Below, one piece after another: positions 1-10,817 of a stretch of DNA of 64,000 bases. Location: NCBI GenBank assembly GCA_947462335.1, contig OX381708.1, positions 5,456,001 through 5,520,000 on the forward strand, written 5' to 3'. This stretch comes from Harmothoe impar. Taxonomy: Eukaryota; Annelida; Polychaeta; Phyllodocida; Polynoidae. The notes below the pieces were generated by a model. That model saw only the letters and a list, made by a program, of their open reading frames with translations, was not told where the DNA came from and made no database searches. The translations under genes and the position numbers were made by a program. Position 1 is the stretch's first letter, and the number at the start of each line of letters is the position of its first letter.

Positions 1-172
1 GTGGGTCTTCTGGCTGGAGATGAAAGACCCACTTGGCATGTGCCAGACCAAAACGCGACATTTGCCAGCTCCAGATTCTATTTTGTGGGATGGTTACCTC
101 ATAGGTTAGACAACTTTTGACTTGTTTATTTTATGATAATCACTTTGACGAGTCTCGAGACAAGTTTACTTT
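1..172. repeat. Interspersed repeat, first of a complex pair with 5,346-5,515
   Basis: Bases 1-33 form a hairpin (GTGGGTCTT ... AAGACCCAC). Bases 34-75 repeat directly at about 5,475-5,515. Bases 110-172 recur in inverted orientation at 5,346-5,425. The window edge cuts this copy, so its true left end is unknown. No coding potential is seen. Confidence 0.6.
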
Positions 173-1563
173 TTCAGTGTACGTGCCCTATAGGTCTGAA
201 GTCTCCCCAGATGGTTGGCTGTAGTCAGTCCAGGCTTGTAGACCCACCAGGCCTGTATACATATACATGCATGTATTATGATGACAAAGGGCACAGCACA
301 TTAAAGTGGCATAGTCCGATCATTAGAGCTCAAAATTAGATTTTGCTAAAAATGTGCAGTAACAAGTGTTACCAATATTGACACGGCTATACTTCATGTC
401 CTATCTACTTAATTAAACATTATTCCCCAGATTTCAGCTTAGATTTCAGCTAATTATCAATTTTATGCTCAAATGAAGACTTTTGGAGTGCATGCTATAA
501 GTCCGCACATTGGAAAAACGCTGTAAATGGCTATCGATATCTATGTTCACAGGACCCTGTCCATTGCCTCTTATTGCGGATCAATCATATTTTATTGTGC
601 CCCATCCTCCAAATATGACATTGTAATAATATTTTGAACACATTTGAGTAGAATTTAAAATAGGGAGAAAATCGGACCATGCCATCTTAAACCGTGAGAA
701 TATTTGGAGGGGGGGGGGTGCATATGGCTCCATATTCATATGGAATACGGAATCAACTGAGATCAGCCAGCACTAATTCTCTAATTCTCTTGAGTCAGAG
801 GGGATGGGGGGAATTAGGTTTGGTGTCATGGGAAATTCCATGCAACTCCTCTAACATGCAAAACCTGATTTAAGTATTATGTTTCAAACCCCTAACATTG
901 AACTGGCCAATTCGGTTGAAGCAGGATTTAGTCTACTGTCTCTCCCATAGGGGTGATTCAGACGTACCAGCTGCTATGTCTACAACAGTCTACGTGTAGA
1001 CCAGGTATCGTGTACATTCTGCCAGAGGCGTAGGAAGCAAATCTTCATTGGGGGGGGGGGGGCAGGGGGGGCCCAACTCCATTCAAGTTTCAGCATTGGC
1101 TTTTATGCATGATGTATCATATACACGCATCTATTGAAACTGTATAGGAAAGTAGTATTTGAGCCCCTCTTAGTTTTGATAAGGGGCCCAGGCCCCGGTG
1201 TCCCCACCTGTGAGAGAGGTAATGAATTGTAATTGTGTGATTTACATTTGAGGTCTTGACAAATTCTGGGAGGGGGGATGCAAACATATTCAGCCCCCTC
1301 TCCTCAGTGATTTGGGGGGGGGTGGCGGGCCCCCCTGGCTTCCCCTTTTCCTACGCCAGTGTCTGGTCTTTCCAAAAATGAAGGAGGTTTTCAGATATTC
1401 CGTTCTGAAACAGCATTTTTCTAGATGTTATACAGAACTTTAATTTTGTTTATTCTGTCCTGTGGGAATTTATTTGGTCCTGCAAAATTAGCAAGCAGCA
1501 GGACCGTATCTGTTGAAAAAGTTGCCGGTAAGACTTACCACTGACATACATGTATAAAGTTCA
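173..1563. other. Non-coding stretch, no gene recognised
   Basis: No ORF of substance and no domain signal on either strand. Poly-G tracts lie near 705-720, 1,050-1,070 and 1,310-1,325. AT-rich elsewhere. Confidence 0.5.
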
Positions 1564-1876
1564 GGCTGTGTCTCACGACCTTGGGCCAATGTTTTTGTCG
1601 CTGATTGGGTGCCGTCTCTGACCAGGTGCCGTCTCTGACCGAGAGCCATTTGGGAGTTTAGTTATCTTCTACCAACAGCAGGAAGCTTATTATAGTTACA
1701 TAACAACTGCCATAACGTTTTTACAAATCCTAATATATATGAGTATATGTTAAAAAATAAAAAACACTTCCTTCTGACACCAGGTCAGAGACGGCAACAG
1801 GTCAGAGACGGCACCCGGTCAGAGACAGCACCCCATCAGAGACAAAAACATTGGCCCAAGGTCGTGAGACACAGCC
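1564..1876. mobile_element. MITE family C, copy 1, with 4-bp TSD
   Basis: The terminal inverted repeats are about 35 bp long, starting GGCTGTGTCTCACGACCTTG and ending with the reverse complement. TTCA flanks both sides (1,560-1,563 and 1,877-1,880), a plausible 4-bp target duplication. Subterminal 17-bp units (CAGAGACGGCACCCGGT-like) occur in both arms. Related copies lie at 41,315-41,644 and 45,030-45,297. There is no ORF, so it would be mobilised in trans. Confidence 0.8.
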
Positions 1877-2204
1877 TTCAATTTGCCTAAAAGCTAGCAC
1901 AAGCACGTGCATGGCAGGGTCCAATAGTTATGAATGTGTACCAGTGCATGGTGTTCCAATATGAATGTGCACCTTGTGCTTGTGTTCTGATACGATTTTT
2001 TTGGAACCTACTGTGCACATGCTCGTGCTAACGTTTGGGAAAATTGAAATTCATATGTATACACTCCTGTGAGCCTGCGTATTGAAAACCACATGGTAGC
2101 AAGAATGAATTATACACAGAGTCCATTTTTTAATGACATGAATCTCTTGTTTCCACTGAACATTAAGTCAGTTTTTATTTAGTTTATTTTTGTTGTTGTC
2201 TAAG

Positions 2205-2340
2205 GGAGTGTTCATTTATTATTTACAGGGGGGGTGGTGGTGAGATTTCGCGCGGAGAGGCAAATTCTTTGTATGCCCCCCCCCCCCCTCGAGAGCGCGC
2301 GGAACGTTTCGAGTTAAGAGAACCCGGCCTATGAGCCGAA
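2205..2340. repeat. Interspersed repeat family B fragment
   Basis: Contains a GGGAGTGTTCATTTATTATT-type end followed by G-rich and C-rich blocks. The same pattern recurs at 8,560-8,830, 42,245-42,540, 49,530-49,830, 52,195-52,405, 54,180-54,330 and 57,220-57,420. It ends in either orientation with a variant of TTAATAAATGACCACTCCC. Short ORFs in these regions come from the repeat. Confidence 0.6.
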
Positions 2341-2811
2341 TGTGACTTTTGGGGTCTTAGGACCCCCTGACCTCCAACCTCACCCAAACAAAAAGAGTTT
2401 TAAAACGGATTCTTTTATTTCATTGAAATACCAGGTGTCATTGGTTTGATATGTATACTTCACGTGAAAATCATTTGTGAAGCCTTACAATCTCGTCAAA
2501 TTAACCACTAAGTTATCATACCTTTCTACACCATTATCTCAAGTATCTTTTGACAAAACCACGCCTATGAGCCAAATGTGAGTTTAGAAGGAGAAGATTT
2601 GGCTTATATTACATAGGAAATAAAAACACCAAAATAAATTCGGTAAAATAACCCAGGGAACTGCCAATTAAGAGCTTCTACTTGGCCTACACAAGTATGC
2701 CAGGCTTTATTTTACAGATCTAATATACCGCCTGATCCTCTCTCTGTTAAACAATACAATTTAAAGCCTATTATCAGAGGCATAAATGTTGAGAGTACTT
2801 AAGACTGATAT
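2341..2811. other. Non-coding stretch
   Basis: AT-rich, with no recognisable gene or RNA. The phrase ATGAGCC(G/A)AATGTGA occurs twice (about 2,331 and 2,567), a small direct repeat. Confidence 0.4.
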
Positions 2812-3068
2812 CTTTAACCCTTTAATGACGGCATTATGCATTAATGCATCATGTCCTTGGTCGTCCTGATGCATGAATACAGCCCTGGTGAGCAACTCAC
2901 TAGTGCTGCATCTAAGCATCATGGCAACCCAATGGGGTTGAGAGACTCTCTTAGGGTTGGCATGATGCACCAATGTAGCACCGCCGAGTTCCTCGCCGGG
3001 GCTGTATTGGTGCACCATAGCGATAAATGCCTTCTTTTAGCGACATCCGTCCTTAAGGGGTTAATGGC
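2812..3068. repeat. Palindromic repeat family A, copy
   Basis: Bounded by TTAACCCTTTAATGACGGCA-like and CCTTAAGGGGTTAA-like ends. The interior is rich in ATGCATGAAT, GATGCACCAATG and GCAGCCCTGGTGAG(T/C)AACTC motifs that fold on themselves. This is the most abundant repeat family in the window, and the short ORFs on both strands here derive from it. Confidence 0.7.
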
Positions 3069-3227
3069 AGCGATACAGCCCCTAGGCAGCAGCAATGTGA
3101 TTACAGTAAGCTGTGTGATGGTTTCAGTCAGCACTGGGTGCCAAACCTGCTACCTGTATCAATAAGGCCTTACCTGTACCTCCAATACACAGTCCAAATA
3201 ACTTACCCTTTAAGGACGGCATAGTGC

Positions 3228-3620
3228 TTTAACCCTTTAAGGGCCACTCCGCTACAGAAAAATTGTTTCCAGCTACCAGGGACATTGCAGATGAATATTT
3301 TCCACTAAAATAGTGCCATAGTACTGCATGTATGCAGTATCGGTTTTACAGTGGTACTGCATATATATATATGCAGTACCGACAGGGAAAGGGTTAATGT
3401 GCTATGTCCCTCGTCATCATGATGCATGAATGCAGTCCTGGCTAGTTATTTGCCAGAACTGCATTTGCATTCACGCATAATGCCGAGCTTACTGGGTTGA
3501 GAGTTGAGACACTCCCAAAGGGTCAGCATGATGCACTAATGCAGCACCAGTGAGTTACTTGCCAGGACTGCATTGGTGCATCATGACGACAAATGTCATA
3601 TCCTAAAGAGTTAAGGACTG
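3228..3620. repeat. Palindromic repeat family A, second copy
   Basis: Same ends (ACCCTTTAAGG) and the same GATGCATGAATGCAG / GCATTGGTGCATCATG interior as the copy just upstream. Holds a diverged segment with ATGCAGTA inverted motifs and a short (AT)n at about 3,361-3,372. Confidence 0.65.
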
Positions 3621-3671
3621 CATGGGAGTGTATCAACCGCCTTGGTATGATGTATGAATGCCATTTTGATT

Positions 3672-3872
3672 ACTGTAAACATATTTTATTTTATGCTGTT
3701 TATATTTTTGCGGATTTTGCAGCTTTTAGAATCCGCGAAAATATGTCCAGCGCAAAATATTTATACACTATTGAATTAAACTGCCAACTTTCGAAAATCC
3801 ACACGAAATCGTATTTTTTTGGGAAAATCTGCAAAAATCTATACCATCGAAAATATCCAGGTTTACAGTAGT
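3672..3872. mobile_element. Small MITE with TACTGTAAAC termini
   Basis: Starts TTACTGTAAACATATTT and ends with the inverse GGTTTACAGTA. The interior has CGCGAAAATATGTCCAGCGC-type sequence and an inverted copy (CGAAAATATCCAGG). A related fragment with the same core lies at 62,288-62,340. No ORF of its own. Confidence 0.6.
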
Positions 3873-4261
3873 TACTTACCAATATGCCTGTTGCCGCCAA
3901 AGGGGCAGGCATGGTTCACTAAAGAACTAGCTAACATTAAAGGGTTAAACGGATTCTATAGCCTCATGAATTCTAAGGATGCTATATTTAGATGTGCAGG
4001 GGAGGTAAGGGGCTTGCTCTAAAGCCATGGCTAGGTACACGAATCAGATCCATTGAATTCAATTAAGCTACACCAGCCAAAGCTGCTACTAAATTAGATA
4101 AATACGTATAGATCCTGGCGTTATTCTAATTGGAATATACATAATACAAGGCCAACTAAAATAACAGTGTGTTTCAAGCTACCCGACCCTGCCTAGCAAA
4201 AAAGCAAAACGTTTTTGTTGGCGTAATTTAAAGTGTTTATTAAGCTCAGGCGATGCCCCGC
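3873..4261. other. Non-coding stretch
   Basis: No gene, RNA or clear repeat recognised on either strand. Confidence 0.4.
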
Positions 4262-4513
4262 ACACACAGAAAAGAAGCACACACAGAAAAGAAACTGCGT
4301 CAAATGGGAGTCCAGGTTGCCTCCAGAATGACTCCCTTCTTTAGGGGAGCCTATGTGACTCCCTGGCCGACCTAATAGAGTCATCTGGGTGAGCCTCATA
4401 GCTCCCTGACTCACCTGAGAGTCACATAAGGACCTGAGTTCTCCTAGAAAGGGGAGTTATTCTGGAGGCAACCTGGACTCTCTTTTGACGATGTTTCTTT
4501 TCTCTGTGCACGG
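4262..4513. mobile_element. Foldback element
   Basis: Two arms of about 60 bp face each other. The left arm carries ACACAGAAAAGAAACTGCGT then GGGAGTCCAGGTTGCCTCC. The right arm carries GGAGGCAACCTGGACTCTC then TTTCTTTTCTCTGTG. The centre has several GACTC/GAGTC motifs. It would form a long imperfect hairpin and has no coding capacity. Confidence 0.65.
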
Positions 4514-5345
4514 ATGGACCACGTTTTGATTAAGCCACTTATATAAGCATTGGAGAAACGAGGCAGATAAACCAGATGTTTACAAGAGTCTCTTACTTAG
4601 GTTAATATTCTACCCTTGTTTATAACGTTGTTCTATTTTGTCACTCTTGATTCCTACCAATATTATTTATTTTACATTCATGACACCTCATCGTCATATG
4701 CTATCTTCTAGATTTTATAATTAAAACAGCAGTTATTTATAATTAAGACCCATTCTTAACTAATATTGATTGTATTAATACTTTTTATATGCATATAGAG
4801 TGATCGAAGGAATTCATGTAACTCTGCTGTTCAAAGATCCTGATAAAGGTTGAATTCATTTTAAAAAGAAGAAAAGATGCCCAGGTATGAGGTGCAGTTG
4901 AGATAGAGTTTGCCTCAATTAAACTATTGGCAAACAATGTCTGATGCCTGCCTAAATATCCAGAATCAGAAACAGTATGGCTTCCCAAACATCCAGATAT
5001 ACCATTATAAATACAAAAATAAAGCTGGCTCTGACTTGTGGCTTCTATGCAGGAATTTACAGTAGATTTCCACACATATTGTCTTTATACCCTTACCGCA
5101 CAGTTTGACACACCTCAATCTATATAGAATCATATAGATATGTATAAACACCATACTACAGGTGCTTACACCCTCTATGGCATCTATATATATAAGCCCC
5201 CTCCCCACCCTGAGTATTGATTACGGTATTAACACTGATCGGACTGTGGGGATTTATCAGACTCCCAGACAAGCTGGAATACCTGTCTGTGCCACACAGT
5301 GGACTCAGAGCAGGGAGGGGTTAGGCTATCTTAGGCTTCCACCTA
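4514..5345. other. Non-coding stretch
   Basis: AT-rich. Overlapping short ORFs at 4,785-5,208 (-) have no recognisable motif or homology and I do not call them genes. Confidence 0.4.
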
Positions 5346-5515
5346 TCATGATACACTCAAAAAGTAAACTTGTCTCCAGACTCTTCCAAGTGACGGTCAT
5401 AAAATAAACAAGTCAAAAACTCGTCTAAGTGACAAGTAAGTGGGTCTTCCAGCTGGAGATAGAAGACCCACTTGGCATGCGCCAGCCCAAAACCCAACAT
5501 TTGCAAGCCCCCCCC
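5346..5515. repeat. Partner of the repeat at the window start
   Basis: 5,346-5,425 is the inverse of 110-172, and 5,440-5,515 is a direct copy of 1-75, including the GTGGGTCTT ... AAGACCCAC hairpin. This mixed direct and inverted arrangement suggests two copies of one compound repeat. Confidence 0.6.
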
Positions 5516-5770
5516 CCCTACAGCGACCCCCCTTCACCACAGCCCCCCTGGTCCCCCTACGGTGTGATTCCCCTAAATGTACCAGCACCCCCCCTACACC
5601 CCCCTACAGCACCCTCCCCCCCCCCCCACACCACAGCCCCCCTACAGCCCCTTACAGTGTAATACCTCTTAATGTAACAGCACCCCCCCCCCCCCTACAC
5701 CCCCCCTACAGCACCCCCCCCCCCCCCGATACACCCCCTACATCAGTGTAATTCCCCTTAATGTAACAGT
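5516..5770. repeat. C-rich low-complexity tract with CCCCCTACA(GC) units
   Basis: Long poly-C runs separated by CTACAGC, ACACCACAG and TTAATGTA(A/C)CAG phrases. The proline-rich translations are low-complexity artefacts. G-quadruplex potential lies on the complementary strand. Confidence 0.75.
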
Positions 5771-8559
5771 GGTGTGTAGAACACGTCTTACACACACACA
5801 GCCCGCTGTCCCCGACCCCGGACTCTTACCGCTACAAAGCACCGCTGTTTGTCCTGCTGGTTTGTTTGGGACTTACACTGTCTGTAGGGGTTAGCTTGTA
5901 GCTACATACAGTAGAGGTAGAGGGGACCTAAAGGTAAGGCCAAGGTGTGCTTCAGGTGAACATCTACAGTAGGTAGGTGGATTTCTCTTGTTTACATTTC
6001 TATTCAGCCCTGAAAAAGTAACCAGAAATTGACATGTGGACTTCAGCGTCACAACAGTCTCGACTAAAAGACTATCAAGTTGACTCTGAAATAGCTTCAA
6101 AAGTTTGTTTTTCAAAATTAGAAATGTCTAGGGTGAGCCCTGTTTTGCAAGGTAGGGCCGAGTAACCGGAAACGCCTATTATTTATTTGGCCCAATGTAA
6201 GGGGGGAGGTGATACAGGGAGACCAGGGGTACCGGTAGGGATGTTTGTACATGGTTTGTTAGTGGTGGGTGAGTAGAGCTACTTAAATACTATGAGCATT
6301 GGGGTACAGGGAAAATCTAATTGCCCCGGCCCTTAGTCTGAAGTGACTTTCAAAGGTTATCATAAGGACATTGGTCTGGCATAAACAAGTTCTATTCAAA
6401 GATGACTGAGGCAAAACAATATATGACTATTGCCTTACTTAAAATGACTCATTGAACTGGAGAAGACTAAGGTGAGTTGGTCAGTAGCGACCAACCTGAC
6501 AATATTAGCTTACATAGGTTTGTCTGATAGGAAGCCAAAAAATGACTAACTTGGTTAGGCTATAGTGACTGAGAGATTAGTTGTATAGGGAGCGGAAGAA
6601 TAGCAGTGTATGCAGTGGGGCTACTGGGTAGAAGGGGGCTTATGTGTGTGGTAATGTTATGGCACCCTATAACAGTATTAGGCCGTGGATGAATAGCAGA
6701 TTTATTTGTTTTCTGTTATAGTTGTTTGTCTGGGGTTTGCCCTCTTCAATCTGTTGCCAATTATTCATTCCTGCTGCATTTTTCCCAACTTCTTCCCCTC
6801 ATGTTTTTAATGTCATGAATGCTCTGCCTTTTGCACATTATCTCCTGCCGATCGCAGACCCCAGATACACCATTATTGCCCGTTTCAGGGCAGGAGTCTC
6901 AAATGACTACAGGCCTAATTGATGTGTATAACTGCAAGTGTATCCCCACTTGAAACCCGGAATATGTCTTTCAAAGAACTCATATAAGTGCAGGTGCCTG
7001 TATGGCTCAAACCTCTGACCTATGTTGTTTTGGCTATTTCTGGCCCTTTTCAGGCTTATAGCCCTACAGAATAACCAGTTTTGGCCCAATATTTTTCATT
7101 TTTAGGCCCTCCAAAAACCCTTAAAAACGTCAAAAACCCTCTAAATGACATGTTTTACATGTCTCCCATGTCTACTAAGACAGTAACAGCCTATCCCTAA
7201 TATCATATTCTATTAGGCCTATGGTATAGTCAATTGATTCACAAGGATTTCACTAGATATGTACCGTATTTTTTTCTCCACAGCCATTTAGGTGTATATT
7301 GTCAGCAAAATTGTCAAATGTCCTTTCATTTTGATACCACTATTCAGTAAATAAACAAGATCCAAACAGTATCCCTTGTACCCCAGATCGTGAGGTAACT
7401 ATTGTGTCTTTTGCCAGAAAAAAGAAATTTTGAAAAAAATCTAATATTCCAGCCTCCAGGACCAAATGTGTATTGTGATACTTATTTTGGTCCCGGAGTC
7501 ACCCTCTTATTTTAGTCTCGGAGTCACTCGCCTTGCTTATAATAGTAAAACCCACACAGAATTGTTAATATCCTATATATTTTAGTTATCTTTAGTGCCA
7601 CTGCTTCCTATCCACCCCCTCTAACGCTCTAAACCAGAAATCTGATGATTCCACTAATTTGACCGAAATAAGGTGAAATAGCCGCTTTTTAGGCCAGTAC
7701 TGTGCCAAGTAGGTTCAATGAAGGATCCTAATGGTCCATATTTCCTAAAGTATATACCATCAGGATATTGTAGAGTGATTTTGACAATTAATTAAACCAT
7801 TTTGAGTGAACTAGGGTAAAATGAGAGTATGTTGTTAACATTTTGATATTTTTGATAAATCTTCAATATTCATCGAGCTGTATCTCAAAAACTATTTTTC
7901 TGAGGGTATCCATTCTTGGTATGCCTTAAGATATATGTTGTCCCAGTTTGTAAACAAAGTTATTAGTTGCTGTTATGTATTTTAAGACATTATGTACATA
8001 ATCACCTTATTTTGGTCTCGGAGTCACCCGAAAACGGACAATCCAGTTTGTGAGGCAATAAAAAATGAACCGCTAGGGTTAGAGATGTATCAAAAAGTGT
8101 TCCAAGGAGCCGAGATATATACCTTTCAATAATATGAACTTGTTTAAATATATTAAGAACTTTCTGATTTGTCCTTCCTCTATCCTAAAACAACATAAGT
8201 CAGGAGTTTGAGCCGTTACATAAGTTGCTATAAGCGCAAGGGGCTTGAAGATGGGTTAGGAGCTAATATTGGGTTGGGTTCTAATGCATTTACAAGTATC
8301 AGAATGATTTTAAAAGTTACTCGCATGCACATTATGAACACAAATATTTTTAAAAGCTGAAAAATATAAATCAACCCCAAATTAGCTCCTAACCAACCAG
8401 TACAGTAAGAGCATTGTTAGAGAGGACGTGGCATGTAGATACTCCCGATACTTTTTCTCAGAAATTCACTATTCAATTACTTCTGTAAGAATATTTAATG
8501 GAACCTACCAACAGCTGCAAACAAAGGGTACAGGAAAAATACTCACATTTTGGTAAGGG
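5771..8559. other. Long non-coding stretch, no gene recognised
   Basis: No supported ORF on either strand. At 7,480-8,030 the phrase TATTTTGGTC(C/T)CGGAGTCAC recurs three times, and the surrounding sequence looks like an old decayed repeat. 8,270-8,400 holds ATTAGCTCCTAACC and its near inverse. Confidence 0.4.
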
Positions 8560-8830
8560 GGTTGTCATTTCTTAACAACAGGGAGGGGGGTTGGTGGATT
8601 TTCACACAAGTGGGTCAAAACCTCTTGGTCCTCCGCGGGAGAGGTCGATATATTTTTTATGGTTTCCCCCGCACCCAGGCAAGTTTAAAATGAGTCTGGC
8701 CGACCCCTTTGAGCTATAGTAACGTGCAGGCTCTATGGCTAAAAAGGGGTCCAATTCTTTTAGTTACCCCCAAATCCACCAATCCCCCTATTGTTAATAA
8801 ATGACCAGTCCCTAAGTAGAGTTGGCAGTG
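8560..8830. repeat. Interspersed repeat family B copy
   Basis: Begins near GTTGTCATTTCTTAACAACAG and ends ATTGTTAATAAATGACCAGTC. Polypurine and polypyrimidine blocks lie between. The same end pair bounds the other family B copies. Confidence 0.6.
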
Positions 8831-8939
8831 AGGAGGTGGGTTGTAGACACATAGCTCTATGTGCTGTTTACTAGACACACATACACCAATCCAATAACAC
8901 CATTGGCCGTCTACAACAAACCCTTCTAAGAAAAATGTG

Positions 8940-9115
8940 CTATTGCTAATCAGTCCAAACATGGAACCCTGTCGCACACTGCAAAAAATACCACATATGG
9001 ATAGCAATTTAGAAATATACCCATCTATTAAATTGACGGTTATGAAATACCAATTTCTAAATAGTGTCCATAAGTGTATACTCATGTTCCTAAATAGGGC
9101 AGTTATCAAAATCAA
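8940..9115 (-). pseudogene. Possible reverse-transcriptase fossil (LINE-type)
   Basis: The (-) translation contains NWYFITVNLIDGYIS followed by ICGIFCSVRQGSMFG. This resembles the conserved stretch of non-LTR reverse transcriptases that ends in a (V/P)QGS-type motif just after the catalytic palm. The fragment is only about 60 residues. No catalytic YxDD is visible nearby, and the ORF runs on into a family B repeat. It is probably a dead fragment of a LINE. The match rests on a short motif and could be chance. Confidence 0.3.
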
Positions 9116-9640
9116 CTATACAGTGTCAAATGCCTAGTGGTAATCAATGAAATTGGCCATAATTGGTAAATAAGCTGGTATTTAAGGTAGAGTGATTATC
9201 CTGCACATAATCATAACTATAAATACATTAGACAAGAGTTATTTGCCAACCTTTTGACCGACCCTTTGTCAAGGAAAGACCACTCCCAAACCAGCACTGC
9301 CCGCTGTATTCAACATTTATTCATGATCACTGGCTATGGTCTAGTGTACAAGCACTGCCTATACAGCCCTATATACATTCTTTATGCTCATTAATTCATA
9401 CTCATTGACATGATTCATACTATATACAAGACAGGTACATTGCACAAGCAATGCCTTCCTTAATTTAATTTATTTTCACTCAAAAAGAAAACACCGAACA
9501 CAGAGTCGCCAACGCTCTACTACCATTCATCAGTAAGAAGTCTACATTCAATCCGCTACTGCCATGCCCAAATAAAAACCTTAGGCTGGCACCCAGTTTA
9601 TGTATTTATATGTTTGCACCTAGTTTTGCTCATAGTGTAA
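9116..9640. other. Non-coding stretch
   Basis: No gene or structured RNA recognised. Confidence 0.4.
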
Positions 9641-9644
9641 ACCA

Positions 9645-10817
9645 CCCTAGTAGCAAGCCCGCACGGGGCCAATTTGGTTTTAGCTCGGATTGGCTGTTTG
9701 AAGTCGGGCAAAACTGAGCTGGGTTTCATGTTGGGCAGATGGCTGGGCTGAAGTGTGGCCCCGATCGGGCTGCCCATTTTGGGCTCAGATCAGTTTCAAA
9801 GCGGGCTGCCCGATTTGGGCTCAGATCAGTTTCAAAGAGGGCTACCCGCTTTGGGTTCATGTTGGCCAGATGACAGGAAACCCGTCCAAAACCCGTTCTG
9901 AGACCAATTCGGGCAGCCCACTTGGGGCCACACCAAAGCCCAGGGCCCTAAACCAACGAGCGCCTATCGGTTAGCCCACTCCGGGCCGATGAGGGCTGAG
10001 GTTGGGTTTGGACAGGGCAACTGGTCTAGTAGTTCTGATGATTGACACCAGATGTTACTTTTATGCAATATATAGAGTTTTCCATCAAAGTCAGATGAAA
10101 TTGATATTATACAATAACACAAACAAAGGTTAGAGTGATGTAGAATAGGATACAATAAATAGATGTTCTCACAGTTTGGAAATAAGATAGACTATATATT
10201 TGAATGATGAAAAGGAGGTTCTCCAATCAGCTATCAAGTGTAGACACTATTTCTGTGGCATTACAATGTGCTAAACACAGTCTCATATGCTCAATGTGGG
10301 TATGAACTATGGATCTGAAGGCCAATGTACACCCTAGACACTTGTCTATGCTGCATATGGCTCTAGCCTGATGATAATAGGCCTGCTTAATACTTCTATT
10401 ATTGGGTAGGAAGAATATGGTTATGCCTTGGGTTGATCAGCAGGACCTAGGATATCTGGTTCAACAAATACAAGAAATCATTGGGAAATGATTGAATAGA
10501 TTCTAAAAACCCACAATTATCAGGCGGTGCTGTGGCACCAAATTAGCGAGCCCGTCCAAAAACCGATCTCAACCCGCTTTCAGCCCGTCCAAAAACCAAT
10601 CTCAACCCGCTTTCAGCCCGTCTAAAAACTGATCTGAACCCAAAGTGGGCAGCCCGTCCAAAACTCGATCTGCGCCTAACATGGGCAGCCCGTACGGGGC
10701 CAGACCAAAGCCCAATGCCCTAAACCGACGGGAACCCGTCGGTTAGCCCACTCCGGGCCATACTTGCAAACACAGTCTGGCCCCGTCCGGGGCCACAGTG
10801 TGTTTGCTACTAGGGCA
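9645..10817. mobile_element. Non-autonomous element with CCCTAGTAGCAA termini and long GC-rich arms
   Basis: The ends are CCCTAGTAGCAAGCCCG and its approximate inverse (GTTTGCTACTAGGG). The GC-rich arms at 9,660-9,990 and 10,530-10,780 carry repeated GGGCTGCCCG(A/C)TTTGGG and AGCCCGTCCAAAA units in opposite orientation. The spacer at 10,000-10,530 is AT-rich. No ORF of substance. No clear target duplication was found by eye. Confidence 0.6.

Noticed and set aside
5429..5751. Proline-rich 77- and 103-aa ORFs
   Set aside because: Poly-C tracts inside a repeat.
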